From Spirochaetales bacterium (GTDB taxonomy: Bacteria; Spirochaetota; Spirochaetia; DSM-27196; PWMO01): DNA of 14,210 nucleotides. The notes under the pieces were generated by a model. It saw nothing but the letters and a program-made list of their open reading frames with translations, did not search any database and had not been told where the DNA came from. The stretch is taken from NCBI GenBank assembly GCA_007130025.1, contig SLTF01000364.1, forward strand, positions 1-14,210. The letters run 5' to 3'. Both the position numbers and the translations under genes were made by a program. This document shows, piece by piece, positions 5,589 to 13,200 of the stretch (position 1 is the first letter of the stretch; every line of letters starts with the position of its first letter).

Positions 5589-7745
5589 ATGAAACCAACG
5601 ATCAGCGCGGCGGTGCCACGGGTTGATTCCCACGGCAAGACCTCCGGCGATTCCAAATACCTTGCCGACTATTACTTTCCGGATATGCTCTACGCCAGGA
5701 CGCTGCGGTCCACACGGGCGCGCGCACGCATTCTCGCGGTTACCGTTCCCGATCTGCCCGTGGGCTATTTCTACGTGGACCACACGGATCTGCCGCCCGG
5801 GGGAAGCAACTGCGTTGAGATGATCAAACGCGACTGGCGCGCCTTTGCCGCCGACCTCACCAGTTTTCACGGTGAGACCATCGGAATGGTGGTGGGGCCC
5901 GATCGCGGCGAAATCCTGCGCATCCTGGACGCGATTACGGTTGAGTACGAGGATCTCGAACCGGCCGTTGACATCGACGAAGCACTCGCCCTCAAGGGCG
6001 GCCCCATCCACGGAAGCGACAACATCTTCGCGGAGATCAACCTCAAGAAGGGCGATCCGGACGCTGCTTTCGCCAACGCCGCACGTATTGTCGAGAACAC
6101 CTACCACTCGGGCGCCCAGGAGCACGTCTACCTGGAGCCGCAGGCCCTTGCCGCGTGCATCGTGGACGGCAAGCTCACCATCTACGCCTCGACCCAGTGT
6201 CCCTTCTATATTCGTCATTCGGTGGCAACGGCGCTGGGATACGCCGAGGATCAGGTGCGCATCCGCCACACCGTCACCGGCGGTGGATTCGGTGGGAAGG
6301 AACACTACCCCGACGTGCTCGCCGTGCCCCTTGCGGTGGCCGTGCTCAAGACCGGCAAACCGGTTCAACTCGTGCTTTCACGGGAAGAAGACATGGAGGT
6401 CACCAGCAAGCGTCACCCCAGCCGCATCCACCTGCGTACCGCCCTCGACGCCGACGGCAACATTCTGGGCATGGAACTCGACACCATCATCGACGCCGGC
6501 GCCTACGAGAGCTCCTCGCGGGTGGTGTTGCAGCGCGCGGTGTTCACCGGCATCGGCGTCTACGACATCCCCAACGTTCGCGCGCACGGTCGTGCGGTCT
6601 GCACCAATTCAGTGCCGGCGGACGCGTTTCGCGGCTTTGGAGCGCCCCAGGGGCTCTTCGCCATCGAGATGCACATGAGTTATGTGGCCCGCGAAATCGG
6701 CGCCGACGAGGACGAGTTCCGCGCGCGCTACTTCGCCCGCCAGGGCACGCGCACCATCACCAACGGGCACGTGTACGAGCAGGTGATGCTTCCCGAGTTG
6801 CTCGAGCGCGTGAAGCGCGCGGCGGACTACGACCGCAAGAAGCGTGCCTGTGTGCCGGGAAGCGGTCGGGGGATCGGCCTGTCGTTTGTGCAGCACGGCA
6901 GCGGATTCACCGGCAGCGGGGAACGCGACATCATCAAGGCCAGAGTACGCCTGCGCCGCACCGAGTCGGGTGTGGTTGAGATCTGCGCCTCCTGCGTCGA
7001 GATCGGCCAGGGGATAGACACCACGCACCGCAAGGTGGTTGCCGACGCTCTGGGCATTCCTTACACCGAGGTGCGCCTGCTCAACACCGACACCGACCTT
7101 ACCCCTGATTCCGGGCCCACCTGCGCGTCGCGCTCGGCTTCGGTGGTGGGCTACCTGATCGAACAGGCGGCGCTCAAACTGAAGGCGCGCTGGACCGAAC
7201 CCGGGCTCATCGAAGTCGAGCAGCAGTACGCGCAGCCGGAAGAGGTTCAGTGGGACGCCGAGACCATGCAGGGCGACGCCTACCCGGCCTACAGCTGGGG
7301 CGTGAACTGCGTTGAAGTGCAGGTAGACCCGGTGACTCACGAGGTCGAGACAACCGGAATCTGGACGGCGTACGAAATCGGGCGCGCCCTCGACGAGCTG
7401 GTGGTGAAGGGCCAGATTGACGGCGGGATGATCCAGGGCCTCGGTTACGCGCACATCGAAAAACTTGAGCGCAAGGACGGCCGATTCCTTCAGACCACCA
7501 TGGCCGACTACGCGATCCCTACCTCGCTTGACTATCCGTCGGTGCACAGCGAGCTGATCGACAATCCCTACCCCTACGGCCCCTCCGGCGCAAAAGGCGC
7601 GGGCGAGGTTGTCCTGGACGGCGCCGCTCCCGCCTTTGCCATGGCGGTGCAGCACGCCATCGGCGCGCCCGTCTGCCGGATTCCCGTCACTCCCGAATAT
7701 CTTTTGGAGGTCTCTGCTCATGACCCGGTTCACGCTCAACGGTAA
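5589..7745 (+). CDS. xdhA: Xanthine dehydrogenase, molybdopterin-binding subunit
   Basis: The 718-residue catalytic subunit of a molybdenum hydroxylase, oxidising hypoxanthine to xanthine and xanthine to urate at the Mo cofactor. VTGGGFGGKEH, DAFRGFGAPQG, EIGQGID and the C-terminal GAKGAGE are family signatures. Residues matching the purine pocket of bovine xanthine oxidase are present: Glu238 (Glu802), Arg316 (Arg880), Phe350 (Phe914), Phe433 (Phe1009) and catalytic Glu673 (Glu1261). The 238-316-350 spacing equals the bovine spacing exactly, as I recall that numbering. Aldehyde oxidases differ at the first two. Start: ATG 5589 with GGGAGG 5 nt upstream; a frame from 5514 would begin upstream of the likely promoter. 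It overlaps the next gene by 26 bp. No Mo-cofactor maturation gene is in the window. Confidence 0.93.
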   Translation: MKPTISAAVPRVDSHGKTSGDSKYLADYYFPDMLYARTLRSTRARARILAVTVPDLPVGYFYVDHTDLPPGGSNCVEMIKRDWRAFAADLTSFHGETIGMVVGPDRGEILRILDAITVEYEDLEPAVDIDEALALKGGPIHGSDNIFAEINLKKGDPDAAFANAARIVENTYHSGAQEHVYLEPQALAACIVDGKLTIYASTQCPFYIRHSVATALGYAEDQVRIRHTVTGGGFGGKEHYPDVLAVPLAVAVLKTGKPVQLVLSREEDMEVTSKRHPSRIHLRTALDADGNILGMELDTIIDAGAYESSSRVVLQRAVFTGIGVYDIPNVRAHGRAVCTNSVPADAFRGFGAPQGLFAIEMHMSYVAREIGADEDEFRARYFARQGTRTITNGHVYEQVMLPELLERVKRAADYDRKKRACVPGSGRGIGLSFVQHGSGFTGSGERDIIKARVRLRRTESGVVEICASCVEIGQGIDTTHRKVVADALGIPYTEVRLLNTDTDLTPDSGPTCASRSASVVGYLIEQAALKLKARWTEPGLIEVEQQYAQPEEVQWDAETMQGDAYPAYSWGVNCVEVQVDPVTHEVETTGIWTAYEIGRALDELVVKGQIDGGMIQGLGYAHIEKLERKDGRFLQTTMADYAIPTSLDYPSVHSELIDNPYPYGPSGAKGAGEVVLDGAAPAFAMAVQHAIGAPVCRIPVTPEYLLEVSAHDPVHAQR
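7706..7710 (+). promoter_or_regulatory. Ribosome binding site deciding the xdhC start
   Basis: GGAGG lies 9 nt before ATG 7720, inside the end of xdhA. A longer frame open from 7609 would add 37 residues that do not look like this family. Confidence 0.75.
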
Positions 7746-8223
7746 ACCCGTAACTACATCGGCCCACCCCATGGCGCGGCTGCTCGACGTGCTTCGCGAT
7801 GAGTTTCGCATGACGGGGGTCAAGGAGGGCTGCGGAGAAGGCGAGTGCGGCGCCTGTTCGATCCTCCGGGACGGAAAGCTGGTGAACTCGTGTATCCTTT
7901 CGGTTGGCATGATGGAAGGTGCCCACCTGGAGACGCCGGAGGGGATCTCGGCAACTCCCGGCGGGAAGGCGATCAACGACGGCTACGCCGAAGCCGGCGC
8001 GGTGCAGTGCGGGTTTTGCATGACGGGAATGGCCGTGGCCACCGAGGCGCTGCTTCGCGAGAATCTGAACCCCACCGAGCATGAGATTCGCACCGCGATC
8101 TCCGGCAACCTCTGCCGGTGCACCGGGTACGCCCTGATCATTGATGGAATCGAGCGCGCTGCTGAGAAGCGACGCGAGATCGCCGCGGGCGGGAAAACGG
8201 AGCGCTCGGAGCGTACAGCATGA
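7720..8223 (+). CDS. xdhC: Xanthine dehydrogenase, 2x[2Fe-2S] subunit
   Basis: A 167-residue electron-transfer subunit carrying electrons from the Mo centre to FAD. The N-terminal plant-ferredoxin-like cluster has Cys38, 43, 46 and 58 (CGEGECGAC then NSC). The second, all-helical cluster has Cys97, 100, 132 and 134 (QCGFC and LCRC). All eight ligands are present and the length is usual for three-subunit hydroxylases. It starts inside xdhA (26-bp overlap), with GGAGG 9 nt upstream, and its TGA overlaps the ATG of the FAD subunit. The Mo, Fe-S, FAD gene order differs from E. coli xdhABC (Mo, FAD, Fe-S). The symbol follows the E. coli usage for the iron-sulfur subunit, not the Mo-cofactor insertion protein of the same name in other bacteria. 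Confidence 0.95.
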   Translation: MTRFTLNGKPVTTSAHPMARLLDVLRDEFRMTGVKEGCGEGECGACSILRDGKLVNSCILSVGMMEGAHLETPEGISATPGGKAINDGYAEAGAVQCGFCMTGMAVATEALLRENLNPTEHEIRTAISGNLCRCTGYALIIDGIERAAEKRREIAAGGKTERSERTA

Positions 8224-9080
8224 GTGATTTCTTTCGTCCCGCAACGCTGGCCGAAGCCCTGGAGATTCGGGCGAACCACGCCGCAGTCCCCCTCGCCGGT
8301 GGTACCGACCTGCTGGTTCGGTACCGGAACTGGGCGGGTACGCTACCAAAAATCGAGAAGCCGGTGGTCTCCGTTGGCCACCTGTCCGAGCTCCGGGGAA
8401 TCTCCGTGCATCAGAACGGTGCGGCGCCCGATCTCAGCATTGGCGCGGGGGTTACCTACGGAGAGCTCCTGGCCCATCCCCAGGTGCCCGAGTTGCTCAA
8501 GAACTCCATCTGGTGGCTCGCAGCACCCGGACTGCGCAATGTGGCGACACTCGCGGGAAATCTCTGCAACGCCTCACCGGCGGCCGATGCCGTCTGCGCG
8601 CTCTACGCCCTCGACGCGACGGTGGATATCGCGGGGGCAGGTGGAACGCGTCGGGTCCCGGTGGAGGAGTTCATCACGGGGCCGGGCAGGACGGTGCTGA
8701 GAACCGATGAGCTGGTTACCGCCATCCATCTGCGTCCGGACGAGGGCGGAGTGGTGTTCTACCAGAAAGTGGGAACCCGCAAGGCCAACGCCCTCTCGAA
8801 GCTTTCCATCTGCGCGCGCGCGTCTGTGCACGCTGGAGTGCTGGAATCGGTGGGCATTGCCGTGGGGGCGGTGGCCCCAACCATCGTGAGGTCCCGGGAC
8901 ATAGAGGCGACCCTGATCGGTCGCCCCGTGAGCGATATCGCGGCGCACGCCGCGGAGGTGGTGTCGCGTTACGAGCCGCTGGTGCGGCCGATCAGCGACC
9001 AGCGCTCCACCGCGGAGTACCGCAAGGCAACCGCCCTCGGTCTCATCGGCCGCTTTTTGATGGAGCGCCTCACCGGATAG
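8220..9080 (+). CDS. xdhB: Xanthine dehydrogenase, FAD-binding subunit
   Basis: A 286-residue flavoprotein subunit of the CO-dehydrogenase medium-chain type, passing electrons from the Fe-S subunit to the final acceptor (NAD+ or another carrier). FAD-binding motifs are PLAGGTDLL (24-32), GAGVTYGEL (75-83) and the RNVATLAGNLCNASPAAD loop (106-123). No inserted [4Fe-4S] cluster loop of the benzoyl-CoA reductase kind is seen. The start ATG overlaps the xdhC stop (ATGA), so translation is coupled, with GGAG about 9 nt upstream. Its stop lies only 5 bp from the stop of the convergent ABC permease gene, leaving no room for an ordinary terminator. Confidence 0.94.
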   Translation: MSDFFRPATLAEALEIRANHAAVPLAGGTDLLVRYRNWAGTLPKIEKPVVSVGHLSELRGISVHQNGAAPDLSIGAGVTYGELLAHPQVPELLKNSIWWLAAPGLRNVATLAGNLCNASPAADAVCALYALDATVDIAGAGGTRRVPVEEFITGPGRTVLRTDELVTAIHLRPDEGGVVFYQKVGTRKANALSKLSICARASVHAGVLESVGIAVGAVAPTIVRSRDIEATLIGRPVSDIAAHAAEVVSRYEPLVRPISDQRSTAEYRKATALGLIGRFLMERLTG

Positions 9081-9085
9081 AGGTG

Positions 9086-9841
9086 CTACCGATACGCCCA
9101 GGCGGTGAGTTTGCGCTCGAGGAAGGCGAAGCCCTCATAGAGCAGGATTCCCATCACCGCAATCACAAATAGCCCGGCAAACACCAGCGGCACATCAAAG
9201 CGTCCGCTCGCTGCGATCATCAGGTAGCCGATTCCCCGGTTGGACGCGACCGTCTCGCTGATGATCGATCCCACAAACGCGAGGGTAACCGACACCTTCA
9301 ACGACGCGAAGAAGTAGGGCATGCTCGACGGCAGGCCCACCTTGATGAAGAGTTCGGACTTTCGCGCCCCCAGGCTTCGTAGCACGTCTTCGAGCTCCTG
9401 CGGCACCGTTGCAAGGCCGGTTGCCACGTTGACCAGGATGGGGAAGAACGAGATCAGACAGGCGGTAATGATTGCCGGTATTGTGCCCAGCCCAAACCAG
9501 ATGATGAGAATTGGTACCAGTGCGACCTTGGGCACGCTGTTAAACCCGATGAGCAGGGGATAGAGCGCCTGGTGCGCGGTTTTTGAGTACCCGACGACCA
9601 GGCCCAGCACCGAACCCAGCACAATCGAAATCGCGAAACCGGCTACCGTCGTCATGAGGGTGTGCAGCGCGTGCATCTGCAGCGGGGACCACCAGCGCTG
9701 CATGGACGCAACGATGTCGGTTGGTTTGGGGAGAATAAACACGGGAACGTCGAGCAGGCGCGTCCCAAACTCCCACAGTGCAAAGAACGCCAGGATCGTG
9801 ATGAGTGGTGCGAGGCGCTCGCGCCGTCTGGATCGACTCAC
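9086..9841 (-). CDS. ABC transporter permease, NitT/TauT (SsuC/ThiX-like) family
   Basis: A 251-residue inner-membrane permease with about six hydrophobic segments. The first (about 11-30) is followed by the FILPKPTDIVASM stretch typical of this family. The EAA loop that contacts the ATPase is visible as EDVLRSLGARKSELF continuing into KVGLPSSMPYF. The start is GTG 9841, overlapping the ATPase stop (GTGA), with AGGAGG at 9849-9854, 7 nt upstream. It is the last gene of a binding protein, ATPase, permease unit. Relatives import sulfonates, nitrate, taurine, thiamine pyrimidines or riboflavin, so the substrate cannot be read from this subunit. The purine genes beside it suggest a nitrogen heterocycle. 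Confidence 0.92.
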   Translation of the reverse strand: MSRSRRRERLAPLITILAFFALWEFGTRLLDVPVFILPKPTDIVASMQRWWSPLQMHALHTLMTTVAGFAISIVLGSVLGLVVGYSKTAHQALYPLLIGFNSVPKVALVPILIIWFGLGTIPAIITACLISFFPILVNVATGLATVPQELEDVLRSLGARKSELFIKVGLPSSMPYFFASLKVSVTLAFVGSIISETVASNRGIGYLMIAASGRFDVPLVFAGLFVIAVMGILLYEGFAFLERKLTAWAYR

Positions 9842-10677
9842 GAGAGCACCTCCTGCGGCTGGGAGATGTGGTGTCGCAGATCCGCGGTAATGGCGGTAAA
9901 ATCGGTCTGGTACCGCTGGTCGAGGTGGCGCGGGCGGGCGAAGGGGACCGCGGCCTCGTACACAATGCGTCCCGGCCGCGGGCTCATCACCGCCACTCGG
10001 TCGGCCAGAAAAACCGCCTCGGTCAGGTCGTGGGTAATCAGCACCACGGTACAGCCCGTCTCTTCCCGCAGTCGCTGCAGTACGCCCCAGAGTTCCTCCC
10101 GGGTGAAGGCGTCCAGGGCGCCGAAGGGTTCATCCAGCAGGAGGAGCTCCGGCTGGTGGATCACCGCGCGGCAGAGTGATACCCGTTGCTGCATGCCGCC
10201 CGAGAGCTCTTTCGGCAGCTTGTTCTCGGCCTCTGTCAGGCCGACGGTGGCAAGCAGATCGCGCGCTCGAGCTACGGCTTCGCCGTTTCTCGTCCCGTTG
10301 CGTCGCGCCGAGCCCACCTCGGTGGGCAGGAGCAGGTTCTGCAGCGTGGTCCTCCACGGAAGCAGACTCGCCTTCTGAAACGCCATGCCAACGATGCCAA
10401 GGGGGCGGGTGACGCTTTTCCCGTGGATCTTCACCGAGCCCGACGTTGGAAGGACGAGGCCGGAAATGAGCTTGAGCAGCGACGATTTGCCGCATCCCGA
10501 CATTCCCACCACGGCGAGCAGCTCACCGGGATGAACGTCGAGGTCGAGGTGCTCGAGCGCGAGCGTGCTCTCGCTGCTCCCGTCGTATCGAAGGCTCACA
10601 TCCCGAAACTCGGCGAGGGGCACACCCTGCACGCGCTCCCCGGCGGTTTCAGTAGTCGAAGCGGTCATGAAAAACAT
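9838..10677 (-). CDS. ABC transporter ATP-binding protein, NitT/TauT (SsuB/TauB-like) family
   Basis: A 279-residue cytosolic ATPase powering the importer. Walker A GMSGCGKS (58-65), Q-loop in AFQKASLLPW, signature LSGGMQQR (158-165), Walker B LLLLDEP with Asp182 and Glu183, the D-loop GALD and the H-loop THDLTEA are all intact. The FQKASLLPW and DEPFGALDAFTRE wording is characteristic of nitrate/sulfonate/taurine-type ATPases. ATG 10677 is supported by AGGAG 5 nt upstream; a second ATG at 10668 is too far from it. It lies 114 bp after the binding-protein gene, a gap holding a stem-loop, and overlaps the permease start by 4 bp. Confidence 0.95.
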   Translation of the reverse strand: MFFMTASTTETAGERVQGVPLAEFRDVSLRYDGSSESTLALEHLDLDVHPGELLAVVGMSGCGKSSLLKLISGLVLPTSGSVKIHGKSVTRPLGIVGMAFQKASLLPWRTTLQNLLLPTEVGSARRNGTRNGEAVARARDLLATVGLTEAENKLPKELSGGMQQRVSLCRAVIHQPELLLLDEPFGALDAFTREELWGVLQRLREETGCTVVLITHDLTEAVFLADRVAVMSPRPGRIVYEAAVPFARPRHLDQRYQTDFTAITADLRHHISQPQEVLS

Positions 10678-10695
10678 GGGTTCTCCTGATCACGC

Positions 10696-10715
10696 GGCAC
10701 CGATGTCACGGTGCC
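10696..10715 (-). promoter_or_regulatory. Stem-loop between binding-protein and ATPase genes
   Basis: GGCACCG and CGGTGCC form a perfect 7-bp stem with a 6-nt loop in the 114-bp gap of the ABC operon. In the transcript it ends 8 nt before the ATPase ribosome binding site. No U-run follows, so it is not a classical terminator. It resembles the intercistronic stem-loops that protect an abundant binding-protein message while limiting the membrane components. A perfect palindrome CCACGTGG (10762-10769) lies further up the same gap. Confidence 0.5.
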
Positions 10716-10791
10716 CCGAGAATCACACCCTGGGGCGAACGCGGTTGCCACGACGCCCGCCCCACGTGGTGCGAAAATTGTGCTCTCCGGG

Positions 10792-11793
10792 CTATCTCGG
10801 AAGACGCTCGGCCAACGGCGGCAGGTAGGCGCTGGAAAAGACGCTCTCCGCGGTTGGAGTTGACGCCAGCCCGAACGCTTCAACCACCTGGCGGATCGAG
10901 TTCTCCAGCCGGGCGGGACGTACCGCGCCAAAACCAATCTCCCGCACCTCCGGGGTGAGCATGTTGCTCTCGATGGCGAGCTGCAGCCTCGCGAGCTCTA
11001 CGGCGGGATCAACGAGCGGGTCGGCCCGGCGCACGCTCTCCACCGCCGACGCGGGGTTGGCGAGGGTGTAGTGCCATGCGCGCGTCAGTGCCCGCAGAAA
11101 GCCCCGAACGGCCGCCGGGTTGTCGCGGATGAAACTCGCCGGCGCCATCACCGCGTTGCCGTATAGGTCGATGCCGTGATCGGCGTACATGATGCTCACG
11201 ATATCACCGCGCTCCACGCCGGCGGCTTCAAGGTTGAGCACCGCGGTGAAATAGAAGGCGCCAATCGCGTCGACCTGATTGCGGATCAGGCTGGGCTCCC
11301 GCAGCGTCGGGTCCATGTTCACCCAGGTGACGGAGTTGGGATCGAGTCCGGTCGCGCGCGCGAAGATCGGCCAGAGCCGAAACGACGCATCGAAGGTGGG
11401 TGCGCCGATTCGTTTCCCAACCAGATCGCGGGGCGAATTGATTCCTTTGCCCCGGGTGCTCAGGATCGAGAACGGGGGGTTGTTGTACACCACCGCAACC
11501 GACTGCAGGGCGCGTCCGGGGTTCTGGACGTTGAACTCCATCATCGAGTTGATGTCGGCGAAGCCCATGTCGTAGGCACCGCCGGCAATCTGCGCAACCG
11601 CGCCTGCGGATCCAGATCCGCGGTCGATCGTCACGTTGAGTCCCTCGGCGGCAAAATAGCCACGGTCTCGCGCGACCAGAAAGATCGCCTGTGGGCCCTG
11701 GAACGCCCAGTCCAGTGTGAAGCGAATGTTCGTCTGGGCGAATGCTCCGGTGCCAACCAGAAATGCAAACGCGACGAGGATCAGTTTCTTCAT
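10792..11793 (-). CDS. Periplasmic substrate-binding protein, NMT1/THI5-like (SsuA/ThiY) family
   Basis: A 333-residue precursor that would capture the ligand in the periplasm for the adjacent permease and ATPase. It has a signal peptide MKKLILVAFAFLVGTGAFA with cleavage before Gln20 and no lipobox cysteine, so it is soluble rather than a lipoprotein. The start of the mature protein, FTLDWAFQGPQAIFLVARDR followed by GYFAAEGLNVTIDRG, is the first lobe of NMT1-type binding proteins. A GAYDMGFADINSMMEF stretch follows, then the hinge-crossing region. ATG 11793 has GGAGG 5 nt upstream, preferred to an ATG 4 codons earlier. Family ligands include thiamine pyrimidines, riboflavin, sulfonates and nitrate. 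Location beside a purine pathway makes a purine or pyrimidine base a reasonable guess, not more. Confidence 0.9.
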   Translation of the reverse strand: MKKLILVAFAFLVGTGAFAQTNIRFTLDWAFQGPQAIFLVARDRGYFAAEGLNVTIDRGSGSAGAVAQIAGGAYDMGFADINSMMEFNVQNPGRALQSVAVVYNNPPFSILSTRGKGINSPRDLVGKRIGAPTFDASFRLWPIFARATGLDPNSVTWVNMDPTLREPSLIRNQVDAIGAFYFTAVLNLEAAGVERGDIVSIMYADHGIDLYGNAVMAPASFIRDNPAAVRGFLRALTRAWHYTLANPASAVESVRRADPLVDPAVELARLQLAIESNMLTPEVREIGFGAVRPARLENSIRQVVEAFGLASTPTAESVFSSAYLPPLAERLPR

Positions 11794-12093
11794 GCAGTCC
11801 TCCAATGTGTGTGGAACAGGTATACCCTAGTTCACGCAACATTCGTGCCAATAGAGTTGTTTCATCGGAACGCTCTCACTTTTCTCGACGACTCTATTTC
11901 TTTCAATCAGTTAGAGTTTTTGTCGTGGTTTGGAATCGGGCGTTTACCACCTTTTTTGCCCTGCTCACATTGCTACATTTTCGTGGTTAACGGTAAAAAT
12001 TCTCACAACGGTGTCAGATTTTCCGGGTGCCGGCTGGTGGACTCCGGTGAATAGTTATTCCCTTTTCGCGGCAATTTGGGGTATCTTTGGCGC
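11794..12093. other. Divergent intergenic region, AT-rich
   Basis: This 300-bp stretch between the ABC operon (minus) and the aldo-keto reductase (plus) holds no convincing gene. Seen in it: the binding-protein ribosome binding site (11799-11803); an 8-bp palindrome GGTATACC (11819-11826) that could contain a minus-strand -10 (TATACC); an ACTCTA/TAGAGT inverted repeat (11891-11917); and a weak plus-strand promoter candidate, TTGCTA (11970-11975), 18 bp, TAAAAA (11994-11999). The 11840-12000 part is clearly more AT-rich than the flanking genes. Confidence 0.6.
11891..11917. promoter_or_regulatory. ACTCTA-N15-TAGAGT inverted repeat
   Basis: Six-base arms ACTCTA (11891-11896) and TAGAGT (11912-11917), flanked further out by CGAC (11886-11889) and GTCG (11922-11925). 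A third TAGAGTT stands at 11852-11858. The decamer TTAGAGTTTT (11911-11920) also occurs in the MCP promoter at 274-283. A shared operator is possible, but the motif is short and AT-rich enough to recur by chance. Confidence 0.25.
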
Positions 12094-13137
12094 ATGCAGT
12101 ATCGCCCCCTTGGAACAACCGATCTCTCTGTCAGTACCGTCTGCCTTGGAACCATGACCTTTGGCCGCCAGAACAGCGAGGCCGACGGACACGCACAGCT
12201 CGACTACGCCCTTGATCACGGCGTCAATTTCATCGACACCGCCGAGCTCTACGCCGTTCCACCCACCGCGGAGACCTACGGCAAGACCGAAGCAATCATC
12301 GGGAACTGGTTTGCCGCGCGGAAGAACCGTGACCGGGTGATTCTGGCCACCAAGATTGCCGGGGACGGCATCGCGTGGATCCGCGAGGGACAAAACGTCA
12401 TCGACCGAAAAAACCTTCGTCTGGCGGTAGAGGCTTCGCTCGCACGGCTGCGTACCGATTACATCGATCTTTACCAGCTTCACTGGCCCAACCGTGGTTC
12501 CTACCATTTCGGGCAGCTCTGGAAGTACCAGGGCGGAAATCCCGATACCTCCGCGGCGGTAGAGAACATGTTCGATGTTCTGCAGACGCTCGGTGAGCTG
12601 GTAGCCGAGGGCACGATCCGCCATGCCGGCCTCTCCAACGAAACCTCGTGGGGAACCATGCAGTATCTCCGCCTCGCGGAGCAGCACGGGCTGCCGCGCA
12701 TGGCTTCCATCCAGAATGAGTACAGTCTGCTGAACCGCCTGTTCGAACCCGATCTGGCCGAAGTGGCGCTTCGTGAGAAGGTGGGTCTGCTCGCGTGGTC
12801 ACCGCTGGCGACCGGGCTGCTCACCGGGAAGTACGCAGACGGCGCCCGCCCCGAGGGCAGTCGCTGGTCGATCTCCACCGGCCGCAATCAGCGCGATACC
12901 CCCCAGGCCCACCGGGCCGTGGCCGCCTACGCACAGGTCGCCGTCGAGCACGGATTGAGCCTTCCGCAGCTGGCCATCGCCTTTGTCAACTCGCGCCCCT
13001 TCGTCACCTCGACCATCATCGGTGCAACCACGCTTCCGCAGCTGGAGGAGAACCTGGCCGCGTTTGATGTCACGTTGAGCGACGAGGTACTCGACGCGAT
13101 CACCGCGGTCCGCCGGGATTTTCCGATTCCGTATTGA
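12094..13137 (+). CDS. tas: Aldo-keto reductase, Tas-like
   Basis: A 347-residue cytosolic NADPH-dependent oxidoreductase of the aldo-keto reductase fold, closely resembling E. coli Tas in wording (MQYRPLGTTDLSVSTVCLGT, then MTFGRQNSEADGHAQLDYAL). The catalytic tetrad is visible as Asp48 and Tyr53 (FIDTAELY), Lys87 (ILATKIAG) and His130 (LYQLHWPN). NEYSLLNR and the C-terminal IGATTLPQLEENL suit cofactor binding. The ATG at 12094 matches the family N-terminus, although a frame with TTG at 12076 is open. No Shine-Dalgarno sequence precedes it; a TATCTT lies 6 nt upstream. It diverges from the ABC operon and has no evident pathway link to the purine genes. Physiological substrate unknown. Confidence 0.93.
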   Translation: MQYRPLGTTDLSVSTVCLGTMTFGRQNSEADGHAQLDYALDHGVNFIDTAELYAVPPTAETYGKTEAIIGNWFAARKNRDRVILATKIAGDGIAWIREGQNVIDRKNLRLAVEASLARLRTDYIDLYQLHWPNRGSYHFGQLWKYQGGNPDTSAAVENMFDVLQTLGELVAEGTIRHAGLSNETSWGTMQYLRLAEQHGLPRMASIQNEYSLLNRLFEPDLAEVALREKVGLLAWSPLATGLLTGKYADGARPEGSRWSISTGRNQRDTPQAHRAVAAYAQVAVEHGLSLPQLAIAFVNSRPFVTSTIIGATTLPQLEENLAAFDVTLSDEVLDAITAVRRDFPIPY

Positions 13138-13164
13138 GGCCTCCGGTGCGGGGGCCGTGTTGGG

Positions 13165-13193
13165 TTGCAGAATCCGGTTGCATTTCTTATCAT
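13165..13193 (+). promoter_or_regulatory. Candidate promoter giving a leaderless CAP-protein transcript
   Basis: TATCAT (13188-13193, 5 of 6 matches to the -10 consensus) stands 7 nt before ATG 13201, so transcription would begin at or one base before the start codon. A poor -35, TTGCAG, lies 17 bp upstream (13165-13170). No ribosome binding site is seen ahead of this ATG, which agrees with a leaderless message. Confidence 0.3.
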
Positions 13194-13200
13194 CGCGCTC

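Noticed and set aside
6609..7976. A 455-codon open frame on the minus strand opposite xdhA and xdhC
   Set aside because: It crosses the overlap of two clear genes on the other strand and its translation shows no domain; a composition effect.
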